Positions 45,658-55,438 of a stretch of 64,000 bases of DNA are shown here, piece after piece (position 1 is the first letter of the stretch; every line of letters starts with the position of its first letter). The notes under the pieces were generated by a model. That model saw only the letters and a program-made list of their open reading frames with translations. It was not told the origin of the DNA and ran no database searches. The position numbers and the translations under genes were made by a program. The DNA comes from Fodinibius salinus (lineage in GTDB: Bacteria > Bacteroidota > Rhodothermia > Balneolales > Balneolaceae): NCBI RefSeq assembly GCF_008124865.1, contig NZ_VNHY01000001.1, positions 310,001 through 374,000 of the forward strand. The letters are read 5' to 3'.

Positions 45658-46431
45658 ATGATTAATATCAGTAAAGTTAAGTTCGGAATTGTTGCAGCAT
45701 TATTTGTAATTATTTTTGTTAATCCGGTATTTGTGGTGGGCCAATCCCCCGACGCTATACAGAAAAAAGATGGCATTGTACTATTAGAAAACTTCGAAGA
45801 TGATCCGGTAGGTGGGTTTCCGCTGGAATGGTATGATCGTGATGGTAATAAAAAATTAGTTAACCACAGTAAGAAGTTTACCAAAAATTACCTTTATAAA
45901 GTAGCACAGGATTCGGGGAATAAATTTTTGCACTATGAAGGCACAGCGGCTAAGCATATCAACCTCCCGTTGATCAATGAAGACAAAGAGAATATTTACA
46001 ATATTAATCTCTACGAGACTCCTGTTCTCTCGTGGAAAATTCGGGCGCACGAGCTACCCAAAAATGCACGAGAGAATGATGACGATGTAAATGACTCGGT
46101 AGCAAGTATTTATGTAGCTTTTGATATGGGGCGCGTTGCCTTATTCAAGAAAGTGCCTAAAACTATTCGTTACTCTTGGAGCAGTACATTGCAGAAAGGG
46201 AAGACCGCTTCAAAACTTTTTGGTAACCAACAGATTATTATTGTTAAGTCAGGCAAAGAAGATAGCGGTAAATGGATTACATTTGAGCGAAACCTTGTAG
46301 AAGATTATCGCCGCATGTTTGGGGATGATCCGCCCAAAACACCGATAGCAATTTTAATTCTAAGTGATGGTGATAGTACTGGGAGCTTTGTAAAAGCCGA
46401 TTATGATGATATCATGTTAAAGCCTGAGTAA
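45658..46431 (+). CDS. DUF3047 domain exported protein
   Basis: A 257-residue protein with an N-terminal signal peptide ending near VVGQS. The core has the DUF3047 pattern: VLSWKIRAHELP, NDSVASIYVAFD, KTIRYSWSSTLQKG and the C-terminal ILILSDGDSTGSFVKADYDDI, where the Asp-rich motif suggests a metal or sugar site. The overall fold is probably a beta-sandwich like carbohydrate-binding modules. Function of the family is unknown. It is 89 bases before the MMPL transporter and in the same direction. Confidence 0.82.
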   Translation: MINISKVKFGIVAALFVIIFVNPVFVVGQSPDAIQKKDGIVLLENFEDDPVGGFPLEWYDRDGNKKLVNHSKKFTKNYLYKVAQDSGNKFLHYEGTAAKHINLPLINEDKENIYNINLYETPVLSWKIRAHELPKNARENDDDVNDSVASIYVAFDMGRVALFKKVPKTIRYSWSSTLQKGKTASKLFGNQQIIIVKSGKEDSGKWITFERNLVEDYRRMFGDDPPKTPIAILILSDGDSTGSFVKADYDDIMLKPE

Positions 46432-46520
46432 TAATACTGTAATTAAGAGAGGCTAAATAAGTTTATTTAAAATGGTTAACTTCATCGCTTCTAAAAAGAA
46501 TTCGTTGATCGGGTAGCTAC

Positions 46521-49025
46521 ATGCACAAATTTTTACAGTTTTTTCGACCTCTTATAAAATTTAACTACAACTATCCCTACTGGGTATTAGGTACAACAGC
46601 ATTAGCAGCTATTGTGCTTGGCAGTTTTGCAGTTCAACTCACAGTTGACACTGATCTTGCTAATCTGCTACCAGATCAAAACCCTCATGTAAAATCACTT
46701 GACAAGCTACAGGAAACGGTCGGAGGGGAGACGGCCATGTCAGTGGCTATAAAGTCGCCCAGCTTTGAGGATAACAAAGCCTTTGCCCGTGATCTTATTG
46801 ACAGTACGCTTGCGATGTATGATAACAAGCGGGATGCGCCCTTTTTTGAGCGGGTCTCATTTCGCAGAGAAACAACATTCTTAGAAAATAATGCTCTTTA
46901 TTTTGCAACCAACAACGAACTGAGTGATATCAAGACCTATCTGAAGGAAGAGATTCAAAAAGCCAAAGAAGATGCTAATCCTTTCTTGGTAGATTTTGGT
47001 GAAGATGAAGAATCAGCATCAGAAGAAGAAAGTATGAGCGATTTTGAAGAAAGTTACAACGCTCTCATTCCTTCAGAGTACGCCATCAGTCCCGACAGCA
47101 CGGTGATGGTTGTCGAATTTTACCCTACCGGTTCTAAGAGCAATTTGAGCTATCTGCGGCGTATGTTTAGCTCGTATGATTCACTTCTTGCCGAGATTAA
47201 TCCTCAGTCGTATAACCAGGCCATGGAAGTAGAATATGGCGGACGATTAAAGCGGCACCTGTCCGAGATTGATTCCATAATGAATGACGTTTTCAATAGC
47301 TTTGCTTCAGGTATATCCAGTGTAATACTGTTGGTAATGCTATATTTCTCTTTTAAAAAATATACCAACTATCGTTCTGCTTCCAATGGTGAGGAGAGCA
47401 GTTTCTGGATCCATTTAATTCGCTTGCCGGTGCCGGCACTGGTCATAGGTATTCCATTGCTTATTAGCTTAGCATGGACTTTTGGGATCACCTACTTTGT
47501 ACTCGGATCACTTAATACAATGACTTCCGTATTATTTGTGATTCTTTTTGGAATGGGGATTGACTACGGTATTCACTTTTATGCCCGATATATAGAGTTT
47601 CGGGCAGAAGGTACGCCTATTCTGGAAGCATTTTATCAAACCTATGATAATACCGGATCGGCTATAGTAGTAAGTGGATTTACGACGGCCTTTTCATTAT
47701 TTGTGTTGATATTAGCCCAGTTCAGAGGGTTTTCAGAATTTGGATTTATAGCAGGTTCAGGCATTATTCTGGCACTGTTGAGCATGCTCTATATTATGCC
47801 GTCGGTGTTGCTCATATTTGAACGACTCAATTGGATTAAGTTTAATGAACGAGAAGTTGTTTCAAATGATAATTCCGACTCTATGATGAATCGATTTCCC
47901 ATGGCGCGGAACCTGGTTGTACTGGGATTGGTGATCTCAGTTTTTGTGGGTATGAACTATCAAAAACTGGGCTTTGAGTATGATTTTGGTAAGTTGGAGC
48001 CTGAGTTTTCAGAATATGAGCAGTTTAATAAGATGGCTGGGCAGGTCTCCCACTCTGATAAGCGAAATCCTGCCTACATTCTTGCTGACAATCAGCAGCA
48101 GGTGATTGAAATTGTGGATAAAATTCGCCAGAAAATGAAGACCGACAGTACACCTACTGTGCTCAGCGTAGAGGCTCTTCCGGAACGATTTCCCACTTCA
48201 GAGGAAGCTAATAATGAGAAGCTCAAAGAAATAGCTGAAGTCCGCTCTTTGCTTAATGACCCTTTTCTCAAAGAACAGGACGATCCCCAGCTGGATAAGC
48301 TTCGAAAAGCAGCCCAAACACAGCAGAAGCTGGATGTAGATCAGATACCGGATTATTTCAAAAATCAGTTTTTAAATAAACAGGGCGAAGTTGGGAATTT
48401 TGTGATTGTATATCCCAGTGTGGGTCTTGCCGACGGGGAAAAATCCATCGCTTTTAAAAATGATATCGGCAAAATAACGCTTGATAGTGGCAAGACCTTC
48501 CACGCAGCGAGTACTTCGATTATTGCAGCTGAGATGTTGGAGCTAATGCGTAGTGAAAGCCCTTGGATGGTTGGTGCTACCTTTACTGTGGTGTTTTTGT
48601 TAATGCTGGTAGCTTTTCGCTCATTGAAGTGGACTATTATTGCTATGCTGCCGCTTACCGTAGGGTTAGTGTGGCTTTTTGGAATTATGATGCTTACCGG
48701 AATGATGTTCAACTTTTATAATCTGGTGGTATTACCTGCAATCCTGGGAATAGGGGAAGACAATGGAGTCCATCTTGCCAGTCGATATCGTGAGGAAGGG
48801 AGTAACAGTATGTGGGAGGTACTTTCAAGTACGGGCCAGCATGTGACGATCGGTTCTCTTACAACCATGCTTGGATTTTCTGGACTGTTGTTAACCAATC
48901 ACCCGGGCTTACAGTCCATCGGGGAAATTGCTGTTATTGGTATCGGGATGACACTGATTGCTGCACTCACATTTTTACCGGCACTTATTCAATGGCTCGA
49001 CGATCGCAACTGGATTCGCTTCTGA
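46521..49025 (+). CDS. MMPL/RND-family lipid exporter-like transporter
   Basis: An 834-residue RND-superfamily transporter of the MMPL/HAE3 type, with an N-terminal helix, a first periplasmic domain (about residues 45-250), TM2-6 with the FGMGIDYGIHFYARY motif, a second periplasmic domain (about 480-670), and a second bundle with GIGEDNGVHLASRYREEG. The Asp/Glu residues in these motifs are the expected proton relays. Relatives export lipids such as hopanoids, mycolates or pigments. The MlaC-like gene in the same region makes a lipid cargo plausible, but the substrate is not shown by sequence. Confidence 0.87.
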   Translation: MHKFLQFFRPLIKFNYNYPYWVLGTTALAAIVLGSFAVQLTVDTDLANLLPDQNPHVKSLDKLQETVGGETAMSVAIKSPSFEDNKAFARDLIDSTLAMYDNKRDAPFFERVSFRRETTFLENNALYFATNNELSDIKTYLKEEIQKAKEDANPFLVDFGEDEESASEEESMSDFEESYNALIPSEYAISPDSTVMVVEFYPTGSKSNLSYLRRMFSSYDSLLAEINPQSYNQAMEVEYGGRLKRHLSEIDSIMNDVFNSFASGISSVILLVMLYFSFKKYTNYRSASNGEESSFWIHLIRLPVPALVIGIPLLISLAWTFGITYFVLGSLNTMTSVLFVILFGMGIDYGIHFYARYIEFRAEGTPILEAFYQTYDNTGSAIVVSGFTTAFSLFVLILAQFRGFSEFGFIAGSGIILALLSMLYIMPSVLLIFERLNWIKFNEREVVSNDNSDSMMNRFPMARNLVVLGLVISVFVGMNYQKLGFEYDFGKLEPEFSEYEQFNKMAGQVSHSDKRNPAYILADNQQQVIEIVDKIRQKMKTDSTPTVLSVEALPERFPTSEEANNEKLKEIAEVRSLLNDPFLKEQDDPQLDKLRKAAQTQQKLDVDQIPDYFKNQFLNKQGEVGNFVIVYPSVGLADGEKSIAFKNDIGKITLDSGKTFHAASTSIIAAEMLELMRSESPWMVGATFTVVFLLMLVAFRSLKWTIIAMLPLTVGLVWLFGIMMLTGMMFNFYNLVVLPAILGIGEDNGVHLASRYREEGSNSMWEVLSSTGQHVTIGSLTTMLGFSGLLLTNHPGLQSIGEIAVIGIGMTLIAALTFLPALIQWLDDRNWIRF

Positions 49026-49483
49026 TCTTCCAACACCGAGATCGATATTGTGATCACTGATTTTCTACGGCCAATAATAAGTATCCAGCATTTAGGCTCT
49101 TCCTCTTTACGGTCTCCAGAATGTGGGAGTAAAAATTAAGGAAACGGTAACAGTTTTGATTTGATCAAAGTTGCTCTTAGGTCCCAATTCGTCTCATTTC
49201 GCCCAATGATATCAACAATCCAATGCTGGCTCTGATTGACGATTTCATTTCAAAGCACATTGTGGACATAATTAGCACGCCCAAACCACATGGAATAAGA
49301 TAGAGCACAAAAAAGTTGAACACAGGGCGCTAAATGTCTGAACCTCCAGTTTCGTCTAGTTCTTATTGGTAGGATAGCTTTGGATGCAATTATTTGTGAT
49401 CTTCAATCTGCAATTTGTACATTCCCAACGATAAACCCGCGGTTTAAAATCCCGGTAATTGTAAATATGGAAAAGATATTCCA
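49026..49483. other. intergenic region with degraded reading frames
   Basis: About 460 bases between the MMPL and mgtE genes. On the minus strand, stretches of frame with cysteine pairs (YRWECTNC near 49430) and a longer frame interrupted by stops (MWFGRANYVHNVL, stop, NEIVNQSQHWIVD, roughly 49140-49360) look like remains of a coding sequence, but I cannot name a family. No riboswitch for magnesium is evident. Confidence 0.3.
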
Positions 49484-50866
49484 ATGATCGTTCATTTACT
49501 GAAACCTGAATTTGACGAACTTATTGAGGCCAAAGACTGGGTGGCACTTAAGGATATACTTAATGATGTGCCGGCTGTTGATGTAGCTGAACTGCTCGAG
49601 GAGCTGGATGCCGAAATTGCGATTGTGATTTTTCGCCTCCTGAAAAAGCAGAAAGCGGCTGATGTATTTACCTATTTGAGCTCGAGTACCGGTCTTGAGT
49701 TAATGAATATGTTTACCGCTCAACAGCTCAGCGAGGTGATGTCAAACCTGGAACCTGATGAACGAGTAGCGTTGATGGAGGAGTTGCCCGGCCACCTTAC
49801 TCAGCGGGTAATAAATTCCATGAAGACGGATGATCGCAAGTTGGTGCAGCAGTTGCTCGGCTATCCTGATGAGAGCGTAGGGCGGTTAATGACTCCTCGC
49901 TATGTAAAGGTGAAAAAGCATTGGACTATTCAAAAGGCTATGGATCATATCCGTAAATTTGGCCACAGCGTAGAGACAGTAAATGTTATTTATGTAGTTG
50001 ATGAAAATGAGCAGCTTATCGATGATCTTCGGCTCAACCAGCTTATTTTAGCTGATCCTGAAGCGACCATAGACACCTTGATGGACGAAAGTTTTGAGGC
50101 ACTGAGTGCATTTGATGATCAGGAAGATGCGGTAAAGATGCTCAGTAAATACGATCGGGTGGCCATGCCGGTGGTTGATTCAGATGGCATTCTTGTAGGT
50201 ATTGTAACAGTAGATGATGTTATTGATGTAGCCGAGGAGGAAACCACCGAGGATATGCAGCTGATGGCCGGTATGGATGTGCTGGATGACTACTATTCCC
50301 AGACTTCAATATTTCACATGGTGAAAAAACGAATTGGCTGGTTGGCATTTTTATTCGTGGGACAGCTTTTTACTGCTACTGCCATGGGAGCTTATGAAAG
50401 TGTCATTGCCAATGCGGTATTTCTGTCACTGTTTATTCCGATGATTATATCAACGGGTGGTAACTCTGGGACACAGGCAGCGACACTCATTATTCGTGCC
50501 TTATCTACCGATGATATTAGTATGAGTGAATGGTTTAGGGTATTAGGGCGTGAATTGTTGTCCGGGTTAATGCTGGGTTTGATTATGGCTATTGTTGGCT
50601 TTTTGGTGATCATAAGCTGGGGATTTGTTACCACAGGTGGATTAAGTGAGGAACTTGTGTTAAGTGCATTAGTGGTGGGGCTTAGCCTGATTGGAGTCGT
50701 GCTGTGGGGAAATCTAAGTGGTTCTATGTTACCGTTTGCACTTTCAAAAATGGGATTAGACCCAGCTGTAACCTCTGCTCCGTTTGTATCAACGTTAAGT
50801 GATGTTACTGGAATTGTTATTTATTTTTCCATTGCTATTGCCTTACTTGAAGGGGTAGTACTTTAA
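49484..50866 (+). CDS. mgtE: magnesium transporter MgtE
   Basis: A 460-residue inner-membrane magnesium channel. Residues about 1-125 form the helical N domain (DVAELLEELDAEIAIVIFRLL), about 130-250 a pair of CBS domains with the MTPRYVKVKKHWTI start and GIVTVDDVIDVAEEE end, and about 280-455 the five-helix pore, including GTQAATLIIRALS and the conserved PFVSTLSDVTGIVIYF. All domains are intact. The cytosolic part gates the pore when magnesium is high. Confidence 0.95.
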   Translation: MIVHLLKPEFDELIEAKDWVALKDILNDVPAVDVAELLEELDAEIAIVIFRLLKKQKAADVFTYLSSSTGLELMNMFTAQQLSEVMSNLEPDERVALMEELPGHLTQRVINSMKTDDRKLVQQLLGYPDESVGRLMTPRYVKVKKHWTIQKAMDHIRKFGHSVETVNVIYVVDENEQLIDDLRLNQLILADPEATIDTLMDESFEALSAFDDQEDAVKMLSKYDRVAMPVVDSDGILVGIVTVDDVIDVAEEETTEDMQLMAGMDVLDDYYSQTSIFHMVKKRIGWLAFLFVGQLFTATAMGAYESVIANAVFLSLFIPMIISTGGNSGTQAATLIIRALSTDDISMSEWFRVLGRELLSGLMLGLIMAIVGFLVIISWGFVTTGGLSEELVLSALVVGLSLIGVVLWGNLSGSMLPFALSKMGLDPAVTSAPFVSTLSDVTGIVIYFSIAIALLEGVVL

Positions 50867-50898
50867 CCAAAAGATGAATTGTTAGCAGTGATAAACTC

Positions 50899-51747
50899 AT
50901 GAAACAATATCTGGATTTAGTAAACAGCGTATTAGAAAATGGGACCCAAAAAGAAAATCGTACGGGTATCGATACTATCTCGAATTTTTCGGAATTTTAT
51001 AAGGTCGATCTTTCTGAGGGCTTTCCGCTGTTGACGACTAAAAAAATGTACTTTCGGTCTGTTATCCTTGAAATGCTGTGGTACTTGCGCGGCGAAGATC
51101 ACATCCGCTGGCTCCGAGATGAAAAAGACTGTCATATTTGGGATGAATGGGCAGACGAGGATGGCAATGTAGGACCTATCTATCCGGTTATGTGGCGACG
51201 TTTCCCTTATCATGAAGAGGAGGAGGTACGGTTCGAGGGGAATGCCTCGCACATTGTAAATTCGATGTGGGTTAAGAAAGAATTTGATCAGGTACAGCGT
51301 GCTATTAATATGCTTAAAGAAAATCCCAACAGCCGTCGTATTGTTGTAAGTGCCTGGCATCCGGGCCTGCTCGACCAAATGGCTCTGCCGCCCTGCCATG
51401 TGATGTACATTTTTAATGTCACTGATGGTAAGCTCAATTGCCATCTTACTCAGCGTTCAGGAGACATTGCACTTGGAATTCCTTTTAATCTGGCGTGCTA
51501 TTCGGCGCTTACTATGGCTATTGCCAATGAAGTAGGGCTAGAATATGGAGAGTTTGCCCACACCATTGTGGATGCGCACATTTATGAAAATCATGTGGAG
51601 GGTCTAAAAGAACAGTTAGAGCGTGAGCCACGCGAACTCCCAACGCTTGAAATTGCTGATAAGCCGGTTGATGATCTTGTCTTTGAGGACTTTGAACTTA
51701 AAAATTATGATCATCATCCCGCTATTAACTTTGAGGTGGCTGTATGA
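50899..51747 (+). CDS. thyA: thymidylate synthase
   Basis: A 282-residue enzyme making dTMP from dUMP with methylene-tetrahydrofolate. The nucleophile Cys166 lies in LPPCHVMYIFNV, the dUMP phosphate contact PNSRRIVVSAWHP is upstream, and QRSGDIALGIPFNLACYSAL is present. The last four bases overlap the start of folA (ATGA), coupling it to dihydrofolate reductase, which regenerates the cofactor. Confidence 0.97.
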   Translation: MKQYLDLVNSVLENGTQKENRTGIDTISNFSEFYKVDLSEGFPLLTTKKMYFRSVILEMLWYLRGEDHIRWLRDEKDCHIWDEWADEDGNVGPIYPVMWRRFPYHEEEEVRFEGNASHIVNSMWVKKEFDQVQRAINMLKENPNSRRIVVSAWHPGLLDQMALPPCHVMYIFNVTDGKLNCHLTQRSGDIALGIPFNLACYSALTMAIANEVGLEYGEFAHTIVDAHIYENHVEGLKEQLEREPRELPTLEIADKPVDDLVFEDFELKNYDHHPAINFEVAV

Positions 51748-52217
51748 CCCTTGCTGCAATTGTAGCGCACGATCCCCAGTTGGTCATTGGCAATGAAGGT
51801 GATTTGCCGTGGCATTATTCTGAGGACCTGCAGTATTTCAAAGAAACAACAATGGGGCATCCCATTATTATGGGGCGTATTGTTTTTGAAGAGCTAGGTG
51901 AAGAGCCGCTGCCCGGTCGCGAAAATATTGTTCTCAGCCGCAGCAAAGAGTATGATCATGTGCCTGCTTTTTCGTCATTTGATGATGCTATTGAGCACGT
52001 TAAAGATGAAGAGCTGGTGTTTTTGATCGGCGGCGAAGAAATTTACCGACAGTTTTTGTTTCGGGTGGATAAACTTTATGTAACCGAAATTCACCAGGCA
52101 TATGAGGGGGATACTTTCTTTCCGGAATATCGCGATGAAATTGGCAACGTGTGGAAAGAAGTTAGCCGTGAGGACAAAGATGATCTTTCGTTTGTCGTTT
52201 ATGAGCGGGTAGATTAG
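51744..52217 (+). CDS. folA: dihydrofolate reductase
   Basis: A 157-residue NADPH-dependent reductase that restores tetrahydrofolate after thymidylate synthesis. N-terminal IVAHDPQLVIGNEGDLPWHYSEDLQYFKETT contains the folate-pocket acidic residue, IIMGRIVFEEL contacts cofactor, and FLIGGEEIYRQFL is the conserved GG motif. It overlaps thyA by four bases. Confidence 0.96.
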   Translation: MTLAAIVAHDPQLVIGNEGDLPWHYSEDLQYFKETTMGHPIIMGRIVFEELGEEPLPGRENIVLSRSKEYDHVPAFSSFDDAIEHVKDEELVFLIGGEEIYRQFLFRVDKLYVTEIHQAYEGDTFFPEYRDEIGNVWKEVSREDKDDLSFVVYERVD

Positions 52218-52329
52218 ATATGTTACCATTGAGGTACTAAGAACACGACGGGTTTTCTCTATCTTATCTGGCTTGTAGCTGCTATCCAATGAAAAAATTA
52301 CAAAAGTTATGCTAATTCGTTTGGTAGCA

Positions 52330-52373
52330 CACTGAGTACTGCCGAGGGTAAAAACGTTCTCGTTCTCTCAGTG
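52330..52373. terminator. possible terminator between convergent genes
   Basis: CACTGAG pairs with CTCAGTG, with an inner CGAG/CTCG helix. It lies between folA and the convergent HD-domain gene. There is no clear T tract, so this is tentative. Confidence 0.35.
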
Positions 52374-52378
52374 ATTGT

Positions 52379-53635
52379 TTATATTTCAATATCTTTCAGA
52401 TGTACTACATAAGGTTTTACCACAGGTTCAGTGAGGGCAATAATATTTTGGGTATCCGCTGCTTTTGAAAACTCAACCGCTTTATCTTTTTCCTCTAAAA
52501 TCCAGATACCTTCATTTTCATAGCGATAGGCTTCGCTATAGCTCACAGCAAAGTTATAGTAGTATTTTGATGAAGTCTCATCATGAGGGAGTCCTCTATC
52601 TTTAAGCGATCTCTGGGTTTTGACCTTTACTTTTTCCGTAAGTTCGTCTGAGGGCTTGTTATCCAAAAAGGTTGTTCTAAACAAAGACCGCGATTGAAAT
52701 CGTTTGCAAAGATTAGCGAGAACAGGATCATCTTCATATTGCCAGTATTTGATACTTTGGAACACATCATTATCGTCAAGGCGCAGATATTTTTTAAGTA
52801 CCTTTTTGGGAATTTCTTTTTTTGCACTTGGTTGTTCTTCAAGGAAAAACTGCAGGGCAGGGGAGGCGTGATACAGATCTGTTCCTGATTGTATAAGCTC
52901 CCGCACGCGCTGAAAAATGTTGCGAATTAAAATATCAGCACTTAATACAGTTTTATGAAGATATACCTGCATATACATTAATCGCCGCGCAAGAATATAG
53001 TTCTCTATTGCATAAATGCCCTTCTTTTCGATTACAATGTTTCCCTTATGTACACGCATGGTTTTCAGGATACGCTCAATGCCTACCGACCCTTCATATA
53101 CAGATGTAAAAGCACTGTCGCGCTTCAGGTAATCCAGCCGGTCTATATCAAGCTGGGATGAAATAAGTTGGTTCAGGAAGGGTTTCTTAGGATACTGATC
53201 GGTAAATATTTTTATAGCTGTATCCAGTGCACCGTCCATTTCTTCATTGAGATGACGCATGACGGCCAGAGTCATCTTTTCGTGGTGGAAATCTTCAATA
53301 AGATTGAATTCTAACGTATGCGAAAGGGGACCATGGCCAACATCGTGTAGTAAGACTGCAATTAGTGTGCCTTCATATTCGGCCGGGCTAATAGTGGTAT
53401 CTTTTTCGCGAAGATTATTGAGCGTTTGTTGGGCAAGCTCCATGGCACCCAAGGCGTGAGAAAACCGAGAGTGTTCGGCTGCAGGAAAGACTAGATATCC
53501 CAGTCCCATTTGCTTAATACGTCGTAATCGCTGAATATACGGATGGTCGATCAGGTCTAGGATAATACCTTTTGGCACGGTAATGAAACCGTGAATGGGA
53601 TCGTTAAAAATTTTGTACTGCGTACTCTTATCCAT
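52379..53635 (-). CDS. HD-domain phosphohydrolase, dNTPase-like
   Basis: A 418-residue metal-dependent phosphohydrolase. The HD residues are visible: His60 in HSRFSHALG, His97-Asp98 in LLHDVGHGPLSH, and a later Asp in LDIDRLDYLKRDS. The overall pattern, including YIQRLRRIKQMG near the start, matches the SAMHD1/dGTPase-like group, which breaks dNTPs to nucleoside and triphosphate. The true substrate is unknown. It lies near folA and thyA but on the opposite strand. Confidence 0.87.
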   Translation of the reverse strand: MDKSTQYKIFNDPIHGFITVPKGIILDLIDHPYIQRLRRIKQMGLGYLVFPAAEHSRFSHALGAMELAQQTLNNLREKDTTISPAEYEGTLIAVLLHDVGHGPLSHTLEFNLIEDFHHEKMTLAVMRHLNEEMDGALDTAIKIFTDQYPKKPFLNQLISSQLDIDRLDYLKRDSAFTSVYEGSVGIERILKTMRVHKGNIVIEKKGIYAIENYILARRLMYMQVYLHKTVLSADILIRNIFQRVRELIQSGTDLYHASPALQFFLEEQPSAKKEIPKKVLKKYLRLDDNDVFQSIKYWQYEDDPVLANLCKRFQSRSLFRTTFLDNKPSDELTEKVKVKTQRSLKDRGLPHDETSSKYYYNFAVSYSEAYRYENEGIWILEEKDKAVEFSKAADTQNIIALTEPVVKPYVVHLKDIEI

Positions 53636-53700
53636 CTGGTTATTATTAGAACTTCATTATATCAGTTTTTACAAATCCTGAATTGCTTAAAATAAAAATG

Positions 53701-54147
53701 TTAGTCAAAAAGGCTATCTGGTAATATAACTTCATTTGTGTTGGCGATGTCAGGTAGTCGGGCAGGACGCTGTTTTTCAAGGTCAAACCAAACACCGTGC
53801 GCTTTGGCCACCGAAGCCAGCTTCTTGTCATCAGCTGTGTAAATAGCTTGAAAGCTGGTGATGCTGGAGTTACCGAGTTCTTTAATGCCGGATCCAATGA
53901 GCAGATCGGCGGGGTATTCCACGGGAGAAATAAAGTCAATTTCAATATTCGCCAGTACAAAACTATAGTGGCTTTTCATCTGCTCGGCAAAGCTGGGGAC
54001 CTGACGGATAAAATTGATGCGTGCCTCCTCATAATACGTACTGAAAATAGCATTATTAACATGGTTTAGCGGATCTAAATCCCGAAAGCGAATGGGGAGC
54101 TTACTCCAGTACGGGAAATGGTCTTGTTGATATTTTGGTCGATGCAT
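53701..54147 (-). CDS. acyl-CoA thioesterase (4HBT hotdog)
   Basis: A 148-residue single hotdog-fold enzyme of the 4-hydroxybenzoyl-CoA thioesterase/YbgC type. The IRFRDLDPLNHVNNAIFSTYYEEARINFI motif holds the catalytic Asp and the HVNN segment, and the second half has IDFISPVEYPADLLIGSGIKELG. It hydrolyses acyl-CoA or acyl-ACP thioesters; the chain length is unknown. It may be co-transcribed with the HD gene downstream. Confidence 0.87.
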   Translation of the reverse strand: MHRPKYQQDHFPYWSKLPIRFRDLDPLNHVNNAIFSTYYEEARINFIRQVPSFAEQMKSHYSFVLANIEIDFISPVEYPADLLIGSGIKELGNSSITSFQAIYTADDKKLASVAKAHGVWFDLEKQRPARLPDIANTNEVILPDSLFD

Positions 54148-54299
54148 AAGTCTGATTATAAGCTAGTAATGGTGAACTCAAAGATGTGATCTTCTGTGGC
54201 TAAATCAAAAGATGATCACTATGAAATTACATTTAGTTGATCACTGTTGAATGTTTATATTCTGAAACTTGAAAAGAAAAATGAATGTAATATTGAACT

Positions 54300-55379
54300 A
54301 TGTTTGACAACACAGAAAAAGAATTTCTCGAAAAATTATTGATCACTCCCAGCCCCACCGGTTTTGAATCCGCTGGACAAAAGGTCTGGAAAAATTATGT
54401 CACCGACTTCGCTGATAAGGTACAGGCGGATGCTTACGGTTCTGCCAGTGCTAAACTCAATACCAGTTTTGATGTGGTTACGGTGATGATTGAAGCTCAC
54501 TGTGATGAAATTGGCATGATTGTGCAGCATATCACTGACGAGGGATATATTTACGTAAACAAGCTGGGTGGCAGCGATTCGACTATTGCACGTGCTAAAC
54601 GTGTTCATATCCATACAAGAGAGGGTATAGTATCAGGTGTAACAGGTAATACAGCTATCCATTTACAAGAGAAGAAAAATGGTGGTGGTGAGGAACCTGC
54701 TTGGAAAGATATTTACATCGACATTGGTGCCGAAGATAAAGAAGAGGCCCAGAAGATGGTACAGGTGGGTAACCCAATTACCTATGCCGATGAGTTTGAT
54801 TACTTGTCTGATGATATTCTGTCGGGCCGTGGTGTTGACAATCGCATTGGCGGATTTATGATTGCACAGGTGCTCAAAAATTTGACCGAACGACGTGATG
54901 AGCTGGATGTAAATGTGGTAGCTCTGAACTCCGTACAGGAGGAGGTAGGCGGGTATGGGGCCCGTATGATGAGTTATCGTATTGATCCCGATTTTGCCAT
55001 GGTGACTGATGTAACGCACGCTACGGATACGCCCGGTATCAGTCAGAAAGAACACGGGCAAGTAAAACTGAAAAAAGGACCCGTTATGCAGCACGGCGGT
55101 GCGAACCACCCCAATATTGTAGAATTTGTAGAAGATGTTAGTGACGAGCAGGAAATCGATATCCAACATGCAGCTACGAGTGTACGTACCGGCACTGATA
55201 CCGACAGTATTTTCTATCAGAAAGCAGGTATTCCAAGTGCGCTGATTTCTCTGCCATTACGTTATATGCATTCGCCCGTTGAGACAACGTCTATGACGGA
55301 TGTACAGTCTCTTATCTCATTAATGACCGAATCAATTTTAGCCCTGGATCCCGACCAAACTTTTCACGTATTGGAGTGA
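54300..55379 (+). CDS. M42-family aminopeptidase
   Basis: A 359-residue cytoplasmic metallo-aminopeptidase. Metal and catalytic positions are visible in family motifs: EAHCDEIGMIV (His), GRGVDNRIGG (Asp), SVQEEVGGYGARM (Glu-Glu), VTDVTHATDTPG (Asp) and the C-terminal RYMHSPVE (His). Such enzymes form dodecameric shells and trim short peptides. It is followed 60 bases later by an M1 peptidase, so the two may share peptide turnover. Confidence 0.92.
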   Translation: MFDNTEKEFLEKLLITPSPTGFESAGQKVWKNYVTDFADKVQADAYGSASAKLNTSFDVVTVMIEAHCDEIGMIVQHITDEGYIYVNKLGGSDSTIARAKRVHIHTREGIVSGVTGNTAIHLQEKKNGGGEEPAWKDIYIDIGAEDKEEAQKMVQVGNPITYADEFDYLSDDILSGRGVDNRIGGFMIAQVLKNLTERRDELDVNVVALNSVQEEVGGYGARMMSYRIDPDFAMVTDVTHATDTPGISQKEHGQVKLKKGPVMQHGGANHPNIVEFVEDVSDEQEIDIQHAATSVRTGTDTDSIFYQKAGIPSALISLPLRYMHSPVETTSMTDVQSLISLMTESILALDPDQTFHVLE

Positions 55380-55438
55380 TCCAGACGTTAAACCAATAGT
55401 ACATTGCAATTATAAAGCAAATTAAACCGATCATTCTT

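Noticed and set aside
53646-53960. 104-residue minus-strand frame overlapping the 4HBT gene
   Set aside because: It is out of frame with the clear hotdog thioesterase on the same strand and has no family features.
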